A DNA stretch of 64,000 nucleotides from DASYXZ01 sp035946625 (GTDB taxonomy: Bacteria; Acidobacteriota; Terriglobia; UBA7540): the NCBI GenBank assembly GCA_035946625.1, contig DASYZE010000085.1, forward strand, positions 86,540 to 150,539, written 5' to 3'. Of this stretch, positions 27,603-37,116 are shown one piece after another. The stretch's first letter is position 1. Each line of letters starts with the position of its first letter. The notes beneath the pieces were generated by a model, which searched no databases, was not told the DNA's origin, and saw only the letters and a program-made list of their open reading frames with translations. Made by a program: the position numbers and the translations under genes.

Positions 27603-28391
27603 GTGGGAGTCCGAATTACTCAGGTGGACGCGTTTACGGATCAACCTTTTCGGGGTAATCCCGCCGCAGTGTGCATTCTGCCCGCGGCCGGTGACGAGAG
27701 CTGGATGCGACAAGTGGCCCGGGAAATGAACCTGTCCGAGACTGCATTCCTCTTTCCGCAGCAGGACGGATTTAATCTCCGCTGGTTCACGCCGGCGGTG
27801 GAAGTGGCGCTTTGCGGCCACGCCACGCTGGCCAGCGCGCACGTGCTGTGGGAAGAGGGTCACCTGTCCCCAATGCAGGAGGCGCGTTTTTACACCCAGA
27901 GCGGATTGTTGACGGCAAAGAGGCGGGGCGACTGGATTGAGCTCAACTTCCCCGCGGTCATCGAAAAGCCTGCGCCACCTCCCGATGGCCTAGCCGATGC
28001 GCTGGGAACAAAGTTAGGCTATGTGGGCAAAAACAAATTCGACTATATCGTGGAGCTTGATTCAGCGGAGGCGGTGCGCGAACTTCAGCCCGATTTTTCC
28101 GCCCTCAGGAAACTGGGCGTGCGAGGGGTCATCGTCACCAGCCGTTCGGACTCGGCGGAGTACGATTTCATCTCGCGCTTCTTTGCTCCCGGCTCCGGCA
28201 TTGACGAGGATCCGGTGACGGGATCGGCGCACGCCTGCCTCGGGCCATTTTGGGGGGCACGCCTGGGCAAGACCGATTTCATTGCCTACCAGGCTTCTGC
28301 GCGCGGAGGAATTGTGCGTGTGCGGCTGGAGGACGGCCGGGTGATTCTGAGTGGAAAAGCGGTCACCGTGCTGCGCGGGGAGTTAGTGTGA
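27603..28391 (+). CDS. PhzF-family isomerase-like protein
   Basis: A 262-residue protein with the diaminopimelate-epimerase fold of PhzF enzymes. QVDAFTDQPFRGNPAAVC opens the first half, NLSETAFLF carries the catalytic Glu, CGHATLASAHVLW forms the mid-signature, and DEDPVTGSAHACLGPFWG begins the second half. PhzF catalyses isomerisation in phenazine synthesis, but most genomic homologues have unknown substrates, and no phenazine genes are near. AGGAG (27592-27596) is best placed for the GTG at 27603; the TTG at 27600 is an alternative. A strong GC-rich hairpin follows the stop. Confidence 0.85.
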   Translation: MGVRITQVDAFTDQPFRGNPAAVCILPAAGDESWMRQVAREMNLSETAFLFPQQDGFNLRWFTPAVEVALCGHATLASAHVLWEEGHLSPMQEARFYTQSGLLTAKRRGDWIELNFPAVIEKPAPPPDGLADALGTKLGYVGKNKFDYIVELDSAEAVRELQPDFSALRKLGVRGVIVTSRSDSAEYDFISRFFAPGSGIDEDPVTGSAHACLGPFWGARLGKTDFIAYQASARGGIVRVRLEDGRVILSGKAVTVLRGELV

Positions 28392-28419
28392 AGGTAGTAT
28401 ACGGGTAAAAGCTAAAGTA

Positions 28420-28465
28420 CCGGCGGTCGGAGCCCGCCCCGCGAGGCGGGGACCGCCGGATTTTC
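28420..28465 (+). terminator. Putative terminator after the PhzF-like gene
   Basis: Arms CCGGCGGTC (28420-28428) and GACCGCCGG (28451-28459) enclose a second nested stem CCCGCC/GGCGGG, followed by ATTTTC. The hairpin is stable, but the T-run is short. Confidence 0.6.
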
Positions 28466-28723
28466 GGCGCTCTCCGCCGCGGCAGGCGCCGAGTGGAGTG
28501 GTGAGGACTTCGGCTTTTCGAACTACGCGGTCTTTCCTGCAAGCACGATCCACCTACTTCCCCGGAAATAAGAGTTTGCGGCCCTTGCTCCTGATCCCAA
28601 GTTGAAAGAATTTTGTGATGGACGCTCGCATCGCACCGGACAACGGAGCGGCTCGATGGCTTCAACTTTCAATCGTGTTGAAATGGCTTTTACGGTATAC
28701 AATACGGGAAGGAGCAGAAAATT

Positions 28724-28942
28724 ATGCAGACCGTTAAAGACCTCTCCGTGGAGGAATTGAAAGCGGTTATTGGCGAGGTGGTCGAGGAAAAGTTGCGCGA
28801 GATGATGATCGACCTTGACGCCGGTCTTTCTCTGCGGCCCGAAATTCGGGCACGGCTGATGAAGGACATTCAAGAACCACACGCCGAGGGCCAGAATATT
28901 CCCGCCGCTGACCTGGCCCGCCGCCGTGGCCTGGAATGGTAG
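28724..28942 (+). CDS. Antitoxin of a RelE/ParE-type pair
   Basis: A 72-residue acidic-helical protein (EELKAVIGEVVEEKLREMM, then PAADLARRRGLEW) with AAGGAG nine bases before the ATG. It has no recognised DNA-binding domain that I can name with certainty. Its role is inferred from its position: its stop codon abuts the start of a RelE/ParE-like toxin. GTATACAATAC, a small palindrome at 28695-28705 just upstream, may be the autoregulatory operator. Confidence 0.75.
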   Translation: MQTVKDLSVEELKAVIGEVVEEKLREMMIDLDAGLSLRPEIRARLMKDIQEPHAEGQNIPAADLARRRGLEW

Positions 28943-29209
28943 ATGTATCAGGTCGAATTTCGCCCCCAAGCAGCCCAGGACTTTGAAAAGCTCGATCAAG
29001 CGGTTGCTGATCGTGTCCTCAAGAAATTACGCTGGCTCGCCGAGAATTTTGATTCCATAAAACCGGAACCTCTCGCCGGACCTTTCACGGGTCTGTTGAA
29101 ACTTCGGGTGGGCGATTACCGGGCACTGTACCAAGCCGATCGAGTAAAGAAAGTATTAACCGTCCGACTGGTGGGCCACCGCCGGGAAATTTACGATAAA
29201 TCTCCTTAG
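28943..29209 (+). CDS. RelE/ParE-family toxin
   Basis: An 88-residue protein with the typical RelE/ParE layout: YQVEFRPQAAQDFEKLD, a helical hairpin, LAGPFTGLLKLRVGDYRALYQ, and VLTVRLVGHRREIYDK. RelE members are ribosome-dependent mRNA nucleases and ParE members gyrase poisons; the basic C-terminal GHRREIY favours the RelE side, but this is not decisive. The start immediately follows the antitoxin stop with no spacer, so translation is coupled. Confidence 0.85.
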   Translation: MYQVEFRPQAAQDFEKLDQAVADRVLKKLRWLAENFDSIKPEPLAGPFTGLLKLRVGDYRALYQADRVKKVLTVRLVGHRREIYDKSP

Positions 29210-29284
29210 CCAAATAGAAGGGGCCTTCCTGGAGGATCCCGTCCAGGGAATAGCCCCTATATCGGGGGTGGCGGTCTCGGTGGA

Positions 29285-30703
29285 TCACTTTTGCGAATGG
29301 GCGGAAAAAGTGGTCCACGGAAAAGCCTTCATATCGCGCAGGTAGGGTTTTTCCCAATCAAACTCGGGATGCAGACTCAGGTGTTCGGCGGCATGAAAGT
29401 CCATGCCGCAGGCGTGCCCGGCCGCCGCCATAAAAGACATCTTCGCGGCCATGGTGGCATCGGCCACCTTGTTTTGAACTGCGCCGGCAATGCCGTAGGG
29501 TGGCTGCCAGCCTCCCATGCCACGCGGCGAAAGGTCCACGTGCCCACAGAGGGTGCGCTCGTCCGCTTCTTCCTTCTGGTCGAAGGTGTCGTAGTGATCG
29601 GCCAGAAAGCGCTGCGCCGCCGCCACGTCAATGCGGCCCTTGTTTTCGGCCATGAGTTGGTCCCAACGAGCGTGCCGGGCGTTGGCGCTTGCGCTCTTAT
29701 CCGTCAGGTTGAAATTTGTTTCTTCGCTGGCCAGCTTGGGATTAATGGGGAAATTCGAGCCGACAAAGTACCCGTCCTTTTTTCGTTCCAGGGTCACGTT
29801 TTTCAGGCCCAGTTCGAGGCTGGCGATTTCGTTGCGCCGGGTGTCCGCAATCAACCAATCGTTGGCATAGCCACCGTTGTTCCCTTTCTTCATGATTCTG
29901 GCCACGTCGTCGATGGATTTCGAGTACTGCATGGCTTGGCGCGCGCGCACGAATTCAGGAATGCCGTTCGGGTCGTATCCGGAAAAACCGGAAATGGTGG
30001 TTTCGGTAATCATGATGCCGGCGGAATTCACACCAAAATCATCGGCGCTGTGGATGACGCCCGGCAACCCATCCATCAAAATGCGATAGCCCTTCTTCGG
30101 AACGATGTCGTAAATCATGGTCCAGCGCTCGCCATCCAGATAGTTGGTCCAGTCATTGTGCGCCATCACCACCTTGCCATCTTTGGTGTAACTTCCCGTG
30201 GCCACAAAGGCGCTACAGTGCTCCGGCGCGGTGGCGGTGGGTTCGGCGCCATGCTGCTTGTCGTAATGGCTGACGTAGTAGCTCCACTCTTCGGCCGCAT
30301 TGATGGCCACCACATCCCACAAGTCCAGCTTCGAGCCGTGAGCTTTGAGGCCATCGGCAATGCCTTGCAACTCTTCCCGATATTCTTTTTCAATGTGCGG
30401 CCACATCATGTTTTGGGCCGCGCTGCGGAAGAAATTCCAGTCCTTTTTCGTCTCGTGGGTCGTTTCGAGTTCGACCGTCCCTTTGAGATCTTCAATCTCC
30501 GGTGCCAGCAGGTATCCGTTTTGAAATCCGATGTCCGAGGGAGAGCCTTCAAGATGAACAAACGTCCACCCATTGCGGGCCGGCCGGCGTGAAGCATTCT
30601 TCAGGCGAGGATCGTCCTTGGGAGCTTGCGCTCCAAGCGCGATGGACAGGCACGATGTTGCCAGAACACTGAGCAAAAGAATCAAGACGTGTCGACGGAT
30701 CAT
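29285..30703 (-). CDS. Exported C45/phospholipase B-like Ntn hydrolase
   Basis: A 472-residue exported protein whose signal peptide covers about residues 1-25. EHCSAFVATGSYT places a cysteine at residue 163 that would become the N-terminal nucleophile after self-cleavage, as in C45 acyltransferases and phospholipase B-like proteins. VVMAHNDWTNY, GVNSAGIMITETT and NDWLIADTRRNEIASLELG follow in the family order. These enzymes hydrolyse amide or ester bonds of acylated compounds; the substrate here is unknown. GGGGGAGG precedes the ATG. The gene is followed by no obvious operon partner, and the oxidoreductase lies 48 bases upstream. Confidence 0.8.
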   Translation of the reverse strand: MIRRHVLILLLSVLATSCLSIALGAQAPKDDPRLKNASRRPARNGWTFVHLEGSPSDIGFQNGYLLAPEIEDLKGTVELETTHETKKDWNFFRSAAQNMMWPHIEKEYREELQGIADGLKAHGSKLDLWDVVAINAAEEWSYYVSHYDKQHGAEPTATAPEHCSAFVATGSYTKDGKVVMAHNDWTNYLDGERWTMIYDIVPKKGYRILMDGLPGVIHSADDFGVNSAGIMITETTISGFSGYDPNGIPEFVRARQAMQYSKSIDDVARIMKKGNNGGYANDWLIADTRRNEIASLELGLKNVTLERKKDGYFVGSNFPINPKLASEETNFNLTDKSASANARHARWDQLMAENKGRIDVAAAQRFLADHYDTFDQKEEADERTLCGHVDLSPRGMGGWQPPYGIAGAVQNKVADATMAAKMSFMAAAGHACGMDFHAAEHLSLHPEFDWEKPYLRDMKAFPWTTFSAHSQK

Positions 30704-30751
30704 CCATTAACCTCCCCCATTTTTTGAAAACGCATTCAACGATGCTCGACG

Positions 30752-31651
30752 TTAATTCCCTATTGTTGTGTCGGGCTTCAGCCCGGCATTTTCAGCGGAC
30801 AGGCGGGCGATGGTGGCCCAGTCGGACTCCTGCATGCCACGCGCTATCAAAGTGACAAACCGGTCGTGAATCAAGTTGGCCACCGGCAATGGCACGGAAG
30901 CAGATTCAGCCGCGGCCAGAACGAGTTTTACATCCTTCAATCCCAAGGGAACTTTGAAGCCGACGGGTTGATATTTATCTTCCGCTATCAGTGTGCCATA
31001 AGTTTTGTGGACGGGCGCGGTAAACAGCGAGGTAGTGAGGAAGTCAAGGAACTGCTGCGGTGAGACGCCGTATTTGCGCACCAGGGCGAAGGCCTCGCCT
31101 AAGGTCTCGATGGTGGAGGCAATCAGGAAATTACCGGCCAGCTTGATGACGTTGGCCACGGGCGCATCGTCGCCCATCACAAAAGTGTGCTGCCCCACTG
31201 CGTCGAAGAGCGGCTGGCAGGCGCGGACGGAATCGCCCGGCCCGCAGGCGACGACAAAAATTTTGGCAGCGACGGCGGCTTCCGGCCTGCCAAAGACCGG
31301 CGCCGAAACATACACTTGCCCCGCCTTGGCGTGAGCTTCCGCCAAGCGCTTCGACAACACCACGCTGATGGTGCTCATGGAAACGTGAATGGCGCCGGGA
31401 GCCAGCGTCGCCAATACCTTGCCCGAGCCAAAGATAATATCTTCGAGGGCGGAATCGTCGGCCACCATGGTGGCCACGATGGGCGCTGCCGCGACTTCAG
31501 AAGGTATGGCGGCTACCCTGGCGCCGTCCGCTTGCAATAACTCCGCGCGGCTGCGCGTCCGGTTGTAAACAATCACTTCGTGCCCCGCCTTCAGCAGATT
31601 TCGGGCCATGGGCAGGCCCATATTGCCCAGTCCAATCCATCCGACTTTCAT
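30752..31651 (-). CDS. NAD(P)-dependent beta-hydroxyacid dehydrogenase family protein
   Basis: A 299-residue member of the 3-hydroxyisobutyrate dehydrogenase/6-phosphogluconate-like family. The Rossmann motif GWIGLGNMGLPMARNL opens the protein, VSMSTISVVLSKRLAEAH provides the substrate-binding region, and KLAGNFLIASTIETLGEAF carries the catalytic lysine. The C-terminal helices LGLKDVKLVLAAAE match the dimer domain. CGGAGGT lies seven bases before the ATG at 31651, so this start is preferred to the GTG nine bases upstream. Members also reduce succinic semialdehyde or glyoxylate; the exact substrate is not determinable. Confidence 0.88.
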   Translation of the reverse strand: MKVGWIGLGNMGLPMARNLLKAGHEVIVYNRTRSRAELLQADGARVAAIPSEVAAAPIVATMVADDSALEDIIFGSGKVLATLAPGAIHVSMSTISVVLSKRLAEAHAKAGQVYVSAPVFGRPEAAVAAKIFVVACGPGDSVRACQPLFDAVGQHTFVMGDDAPVANVIKLAGNFLIASTIETLGEAFALVRKYGVSPQQFLDFLTTSLFTAPVHKTYGTLIAEDKYQPVGFKVPLGLKDVKLVLAAAESASVPLPVANLIHDRFVTLIARGMQESDWATIARLSAENAGLKPDTTIGN

Positions 31652-31729
31652 GATCAGCACCTCCGAGGAATTTGAATCCTAATACGGCCGAGTTCATGGC
31701 GACCCATAGGAAGCGCCAAACCCAACCGT

Positions 31730-33067
31730 TCACTGACCATTGCGGCGAATAAAGTAACGTTGCTTATCGAGATTGGCGGGTACAGCGACGTCGAAAAAAC
31801 CCACCATCATTTCGTCGTAAGTCTGGTCGCCCCAAGTCACGCTGGCGTTCGGGTCGGGATTGTGCGGGTTGCCCTTCGAATTGTCAAACCAGGCGACGGC
31901 CTGGAGTTCCGTCCCCGCTTTCAGGAATCGCGGTAGGGCCAGGCGGTAGCTTAACTGCCAGTAAAAATTGTAGTTGACCCGAAGGAGCGTCTCAATAATT
32001 TTCCCGTCCGGCTGAATGATGTTGTACTCAAATCGTTTCCCCCGCAGGTGCAGGTGCGGGAAAAAACTGAGCAGGGTGGCGTCTTTGGGCAACGTGCCAT
32101 GAACCTCGGCGCGATAGTCGGGATCCTGGGGCGGAATCACAAAGCGGTCATTGGTCAATTGCAAGGTAAGCACGCGTTGGGTGGGGGGAATTTTTGCAAA
32201 CACCAGGCCAATGCTCGTGCGGTCGCTTGCCGCATGGCCGTTGGTGGTGTAGTGCATCTGGAAGACGAGGTCCGACCCGCGTGGAATAAACTTTGCCATG
32301 CCTTGCGGCCAGTGGTCGGGAGAACTACCGGGTGCGTAGACGAGAAGGCAATCACTGTCCGTCCACTCCGCATCGCGCCGATCCTGAGGGTCCGTCAGGC
32401 TCGAGGCCGTGAAGGGAACGCCCACCGGGGCGTGGCGCAGCCATTTGGAGTCCGGCGGGCGAACGTAAACGACGGCGTGGTGCACGTGGTCGCGACGCTG
32501 GGGACGAATCTCCGACATTTGCACCCACTTGTCTTCGGTGAAACCGGTGGGAACAATTTCATAGGTATATTCCACCTCGCCGCGGGCGGGGAGTGCAACC
32601 GCTTTGGGCATCGGCAAGACGAAATCGGGCTGGGGAATAATCCAGCCGGCCGCCCAATGGCGCGGAGGGGGCGCGTCCCGCGGATTGCCAGCGGGCGCGT
32701 GGGCGCGGGCCCAATTCGAGATAGTTTGAATCTGTCCGGCGCCAAGCGAAGGGTCGTTGGAGAAGTGTCCGTAACGCGGATCGGCGAACCAGGGCGGCAT
32801 GGTTTGGTTGCGGACCACGTCGCCGATCCTGCCCGCCCAGGGGCGCGTCTGCGCGTAGGTTACCAAAGACATGGGCGCGATCTCACCGGGCCGGTGGCAG
32901 CTCTGGCAGTGCTGCTGGAGGATGGGTAGGACGTCCCGATAGAAAGTGGGCGCGTGCTGGAAGGAGTTTTGCCGAGCCGTCGAACTGCGCGCTGGCGGAA
33001 TATCCACCACGCCCGACATCAGCAGCAACACCGCAACCATCAGCAGTCTTGGCCTGGGGTTCACCAT
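31730..33067 (-). CDS. Exported monoheme cytochrome c / monooxygenase-like protein
   Basis: A 445-residue exported protein with a signal peptide in about the first 27 residues, then a single heme-binding motif CQSCH (54-58) in a small cytochrome c domain containing GEIAPMSLVTYAQTRPWA. The large remainder resembles the copper-type II ascorbate-dependent monooxygenase fold: DHVHHAVVYV, LVFQMHYTTNG and SFFPHLHLRGKRFEY provide conserved histidines that could bind copper, and VAWFDNSKGNPHNPDP is typical of the C-terminal half. Such fusions are frequent in Acidobacteriota and Planctomycetota. The oxidised substrate is unknown. Confidence 0.82.
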   Translation of the reverse strand: MVNPRPRLLMVAVLLLMSGVVDIPPARSSTARQNSFQHAPTFYRDVLPILQQHCQSCHRPGEIAPMSLVTYAQTRPWAGRIGDVVRNQTMPPWFADPRYGHFSNDPSLGAGQIQTISNWARAHAPAGNPRDAPPPRHWAAGWIIPQPDFVLPMPKAVALPARGEVEYTYEIVPTGFTEDKWVQMSEIRPQRRDHVHHAVVYVRPPDSKWLRHAPVGVPFTASSLTDPQDRRDAEWTDSDCLLVYAPGSSPDHWPQGMAKFIPRGSDLVFQMHYTTNGHAASDRTSIGLVFAKIPPTQRVLTLQLTNDRFVIPPQDPDYRAEVHGTLPKDATLLSFFPHLHLRGKRFEYNIIQPDGKIIETLLRVNYNFYWQLSYRLALPRFLKAGTELQAVAWFDNSKGNPHNPDPNASVTWGDQTYDEMMVGFFDVAVPANLDKQRYFIRRNGQ

Positions 33068-33239
33068 CCGGGTTATTATTCCAGAAACTCGTCGGCAACC
33101 TCAGTATGCACCGGGCGTTTGTTGCTTGGCAACGATAAGAAGAGATGATGGAAACGCACCAATCATCGTGCGCGGGCAGGGGCCAGGGCCGGCAGAATGC
33201 GGGCACTACGCCGGCGCGCGGGCTTCATGGACCCAACAG

Positions 33240-34064
33240 TTATTGCGCCGGACTATCCTTCCTGCTCTCCCCGGCAGCCTGTTTGTGAAAGACGAGGTGC
33301 ACGGTGCCGGAACCTTCCGGTGAGTGGACCGAGCGATCAACCTTTAGCGTCTGTCCATCCTCGGAAAGCTTCCACTGGTCTTTCACCTGAATCTTGCCGC
33401 TCTTGCGCCCGGAGGAATCATCTTTTCCCACCAGAGAGAATTTCAGTCCGCCGTCCTTACCCCATTCGGCTTTCGAGGTTGCTTCAGTGGAGTCCTGGTC
33501 ACCGAGCTGCGCGGTTGATTCCGAGCCATCCAAATTGTAGAGGGCTGTCTGTGGGTAGAGTTTGTAAGCGGCGGGATTTCCAGTCGGCATGGAATTAGGG
33601 CGCGACCTTCCACCGCGGCCACCCGTCCCACCTCCGCCGGGCATACCCATTCCTCCGCCCGGCATACCCATACCACCGCTACCGGGCATGGGCAGTCCAA
33701 TTCGGCCCATGCCTCCACCCATCCCGCCGCCCCTTCTGCCGCCGGGATAGCCACCTCCGCCGGGATAGCCGCCTCCTCCCGGGTAGCCGCCCCCTGCGGA
33801 GCCCGGATACTGCCTCGAATTGTCGGCAGGCTGCAATTCGCCTTGCAAAGATGTTTCCACCTTTAATTGGTGGCCATCCTGTTTTATCGCCATGCGGTAA
33901 TCCTGCAAACCCGGCGGCGGATTTTTTGTTTGGCCGAAATCCAGCGCCCAGTGGCCGGAATAATCCACCGTCTTGGGCGGATTCCTGGCCAGCATCACTG
34001 CCGAGCTGAGAGCCAGCACAGCACAAATTGGCAACATCTTTTCAAATACGCGTATCCTTTTCAT
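33240..34064 (-). CDS. Exported Gly-rich protein of unknown function
   Basis: A 274-residue protein with a signal peptide (about residues 1-26), then a conserved-looking opening VDYSGHWALDFGQTKN that is common in small acidobacterial secreted proteins. A central low-complexity region of repeated GGGYPG and GMGMPGGG words (about residues 90-150) splits two beta-rich parts; the second ends with WKLSEDGQTLKVDRSVHSPEGSG. The two halves could form a lipocalin-like barrel around the flexible loop, but that is conjecture. No enzyme motif was recognised. Confidence 0.7.
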   Translation of the reverse strand: MKRIRVFEKMLPICAVLALSSAVMLARNPPKTVDYSGHWALDFGQTKNPPPGLQDYRMAIKQDGHQLKVETSLQGELQPADNSRQYPGSAGGGYPGGGGYPGGGGYPGGRRGGGMGGGMGRIGLPMPGSGGMGMPGGGMGMPGGGGTGGRGGRSRPNSMPTGNPAAYKLYPQTALYNLDGSESTAQLGDQDSTEATSKAEWGKDGGLKFSLVGKDDSSGRKSGKIQVKDQWKLSEDGQTLKVDRSVHSPEGSGTVHLVFHKQAAGESRKDSPAQ

Positions 34065-34533
34065 TATTCAGACCTCCGAACAAGTTGCTCTTATCAGCCC
34101 GCCGCTGGGTAGCGAACCACGCTGGAACAGACAGATTGACGGAGAAACATTTTGCACTAACCGATTGGATGGTCCAACCCAAATTCCCGTTGGCCGGAGG
34201 CATGTAATAACTGTGTAAGCTTGGGCTGGCTCAATACTCACCCCGGAGGCGGGTCTCCGGTGCAGGAGCGCCAAGCCTCGGTTCAATTCCATGATGACTT
34301 CAAGGAAGGTGGAGACGCGGCGCGCCGGCACTCCCGGGGCCGATTGGACTGCATCCATAACATAACACGGCAGTTATTCCACGGGCTGAAATGGTACTGA
34401 AGTGCCATTGCGTTCCAGACGGATTGCTCTTATGATGCTAGGGATTTTCGTCGTTCGTGTGACGCTGGAATATCATTAATTGGGGCAAAATCAAGATTAA
34501 TTTCTCATGGAGCGAATTTCCCACGGAGGAGCC
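34065..34533. other. Spacer with hairpin upstream of the Ig-repeat protein gene
   Basis: About 470 bases between divergent genes. An imperfect hairpin, AATGGTACT and AGTGCCATT around two bases, lies near 34389-34408. No gene was found. Promoters of both flanking genes should lie here. Confidence 0.45.
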
Positions 34534-36993
34534 ATGGTCAGGAAACTTGCGATCGCATTGGCTTGTGGTCTGGCAGTTTTCGTTTTATCGAGTATTTCTC
34601 TCTTAGGTCAGGAAACCCAGGTTTATCCGGAAGTTTACAAGGAAGTGAATCATACCGTATCGCCTCCCTTGAAGGCGGTGAGAACGGACACATTTCTGGG
34701 CACCAATGGCCAGCATGTGATTCCTTTGCGCCCCATCACGCCGCACGAAATTCGCCAGGCAGGGCCTGATCCAGTTCTACAATTAACTTCCGGCCCGCTG
34801 GTGAGCACCACGGCTGGACTTAATTTTGATGGGGTGAGCGCCAACGGATACGCCCCACCTGACACCAACGGCGCCGCGGGCGCAACACAGTACGTTCAGT
34901 GGGTGAACGTAAAATTTGCGGTTTATGACAAGTCGACGGGCGCGCTTTTGAAGGGACCTATTGCGGGCAATTCGCTTTTTGCCAACTTAGGCGGAGCTTG
35001 CGCCACTTACAATAGCGGCGACCCGATCGCGCAATATGACAAGCTGGCCCACCGTTGGGTGATGCTGCAACCGGTTTTCACATCACCTTACGCCATTTGC
35101 ATCGCCGTCTCCCAGACCTCTGACGCCACCGGCGTCTACAACCTGTATCAATTCACCGCCCCCAACGGGAACTTTCCGGATTATCCGAAGCTGGGGGTGT
35201 GGCCCGATGCCTACTATGGAACCTTTAACATGTTTAGCGGGAACAGATTCCTGGGCAACACGGCCTGCGCATTTGACCGGGCTGCGATGCTGGCCGGCAA
35301 TGCCGCCACCATGCAGTGCTTCAACTCCGGATACGCCAGCCTGCTGCCTTCGGACGTGGACGGAACCACTCCACCACCTGCCGGGGAGCCCGCCTTTTTC
35401 GTAGATTTCGGCACCAATTCGCTCAACTTCTGGAAGTTCCATGTTGACTTCGCCACGCCCGGCAACTCCACCTTCACCGGCCCCACCAATGTGGGTGTGG
35501 CCGCTTTTAGCGAAGCGTGTGGAGGAGGGACGTGCATCCCGCAAGCAGGGACAAACCAGGGCCTCGATTCTCTCGCCGACCGCTTGATGTATCGCTTTGC
35601 TTACCGGAATTTCGGCGATCACGAATCGCTGGTGGTCAACCACGCCGTCACGGCGGGCACTTCGGTTGGAGTTCGTTGGTATGAAATTCGCAGCCCCAAC
35701 ACCACACCCACCGTCTATCAACAGGGGACCTTCGCTCCCGACAGCCAATACCGCTGGATGGGCTCCATCGCCATGGACAAATCAGGTGACATCGCCGTGG
35801 GCTACAGCGAATCGAGCAGTTCGATTAATCCGGCCATCTATTACACCGGCCGGGTGCCTACCGACGCGCTGAACACCATGGAAGCGGAAAACACCATCAT
35901 CAAGGGCACCGGGTCGCAAACGGGAGGATTGAGCCGCTGGGGTGATTACAGCGCCATGAGCGTGGACCCGGTTGACGACTGCACCTTCTGGTATACTAAT
36001 GAGTACTTGCCGACCTCGGGCTCATTCAACTGGAACACGCGCATCGCTTCATTCAAGTTCCCTTCCTGCGGCGGAACTCCCACGCCCGACTTCTCCATTG
36101 GCGCTACGCCAAGTTCGAAATCCATAGTTCAGGGTTCGATGGGCGGGTACACCGTCACCATTGGCGCGCTGAACGGGTACACGGGGACGGTAGGCTTCAG
36201 TGTCAGCGGATTACCGGCTGGGGCCTCGGCCACCTTCAATCCCACCACGGTGACAGGTTCGGGTTCGACCACCATGGAAGTGACCGTCGCATCGGGAACG
36301 GCCACGGGGAGCTATCCTTTGACGATCAAGGGCACGGATACCAAGACCAGCACCTTGACGCACTCTACCCAAGTCACGCTGGTGGTTACCGGCCCGCCGG
36401 ACTTCTCGATTTCCGCCACGCCGTCCTCCCGAAGCGTGGTTGCGGGGAGTGGCACGACATACACCACCACGGTAACGGCACTGAATGGTTTCTCGGGGAG
36501 CGTCGCGTTCAGCGCCAGCGGCCTGCCCTCGGGCGCAGGAGCGAGTTTTAGTCCTGGCTCGGTGACCGGCTCGGGGTCCTCCACCATGACGGTGACCACT
36601 AGCAGTTCAACGCCGAGTGGAACCTATAGCGTGACGATTACGGGAACCAGCAACAGCTTGATCCATTCAACCACGGTAACTTTGGTGGTGACGGGCGGTT
36701 TCTCGATTTCCGCAGCGCCTACCAGCCAAACGATTAAACGCGGATCGACGGCCACGTATACCGTTTCAGTGACGGGCGCGGGCGGATTCAGCGGCACCGT
36801 ATCATTCAGCGCCAGCGGCCTCCCGCCGCGATCGAGCGCAAGCTTTTCGCCGAGCTCGGTGACGGGATCCGGCACCTCGACGCTCTCCATAAAGACCAAC
36901 AAACGGACAACCGCCGGAACTTACACCTTGACTATCACGGGGACCAGTGGAGGTTTGTCGCACTCTGCGCTGGTTACTTTGGTCGTCAACTAA
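34534..36993 (+). CDS. Secreted protein with three C-terminal Ig-like repeats
   Basis: An 819-residue secreted protein. A Sec signal (KLAIALACGLAVFVLSS) is followed by a ~500-residue domain with features of a beta-propeller or exo-enzyme fold (ANGYAPPDTNGAAGATQYVQ, then YCIAVSQT-like and DCTFWYTNEYL segments), then three ~95-residue beta-sandwich repeats beginning DFSIGATPSS, DFSISATPSS and GFSISAAPTS. Each repeat ends THS/IHS/SHS-TLVV. The repeats are Ser/Thr/Gly-rich, suited to surface binding or spacing. CGGAGG precedes the ATG at 34534, so the upstream ATG at 34507 is less likely. A strong terminator follows. No catalytic site was recognised. Confidence 0.85.
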   Translation: MVRKLAIALACGLAVFVLSSISLLGQETQVYPEVYKEVNHTVSPPLKAVRTDTFLGTNGQHVIPLRPITPHEIRQAGPDPVLQLTSGPLVSTTAGLNFDGVSANGYAPPDTNGAAGATQYVQWVNVKFAVYDKSTGALLKGPIAGNSLFANLGGACATYNSGDPIAQYDKLAHRWVMLQPVFTSPYAICIAVSQTSDATGVYNLYQFTAPNGNFPDYPKLGVWPDAYYGTFNMFSGNRFLGNTACAFDRAAMLAGNAATMQCFNSGYASLLPSDVDGTTPPPAGEPAFFVDFGTNSLNFWKFHVDFATPGNSTFTGPTNVGVAAFSEACGGGTCIPQAGTNQGLDSLADRLMYRFAYRNFGDHESLVVNHAVTAGTSVGVRWYEIRSPNTTPTVYQQGTFAPDSQYRWMGSIAMDKSGDIAVGYSESSSSINPAIYYTGRVPTDALNTMEAENTIIKGTGSQTGGLSRWGDYSAMSVDPVDDCTFWYTNEYLPTSGSFNWNTRIASFKFPSCGGTPTPDFSIGATPSSKSIVQGSMGGYTVTIGALNGYTGTVGFSVSGLPAGASATFNPTTVTGSGSTTMEVTVASGTATGSYPLTIKGTDTKTSTLTHSTQVTLVVTGPPDFSISATPSSRSVVAGSGTTYTTTVTALNGFSGSVAFSASGLPSGAGASFSPGSVTGSGSSTMTVTTSSSTPSGTYSVTITGTSNSLIHSTTVTLVVTGGFSISAAPTSQTIKRGSTATYTVSVTGAGGFSGTVSFSASGLPPRSSASFSPSSVTGSGTSTLSIKTNKRTTAGTYTLTITGTSGGLSHSALVTLVVN

Positions 36994-37014
36994 ATCTGTT
37001 TCTTAATCCCTACA

Positions 37015-37047
37015 GGCCGCCTGGATAATCACCGGGCGGCCTTTTTT
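37015..37047 (+). terminator. Rho-independent terminator
   Basis: Stem GGCCGCCTGG (37015-37024) pairs with CCGGGCGGCC (37032-37041) with one wobble, and six T residues follow directly. It terminates the Ig-repeat protein gene. Confidence 0.88.
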
Positions 37048-37116
37048 ATTGGCAATTCAGCCCTCGACTACCAGAGCGAGGCGGTTTAAGCTCCCCAGGG
37101 GGGGCGAGTGGGCGGC

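Noticed and set aside
29291..30592. 433-residue frame on the forward strand
   Set aside because: It is the antisense of the C45-like gene, which has signal peptide, nucleophile motif and ribosome-binding site; the forward frame lacks any motif.
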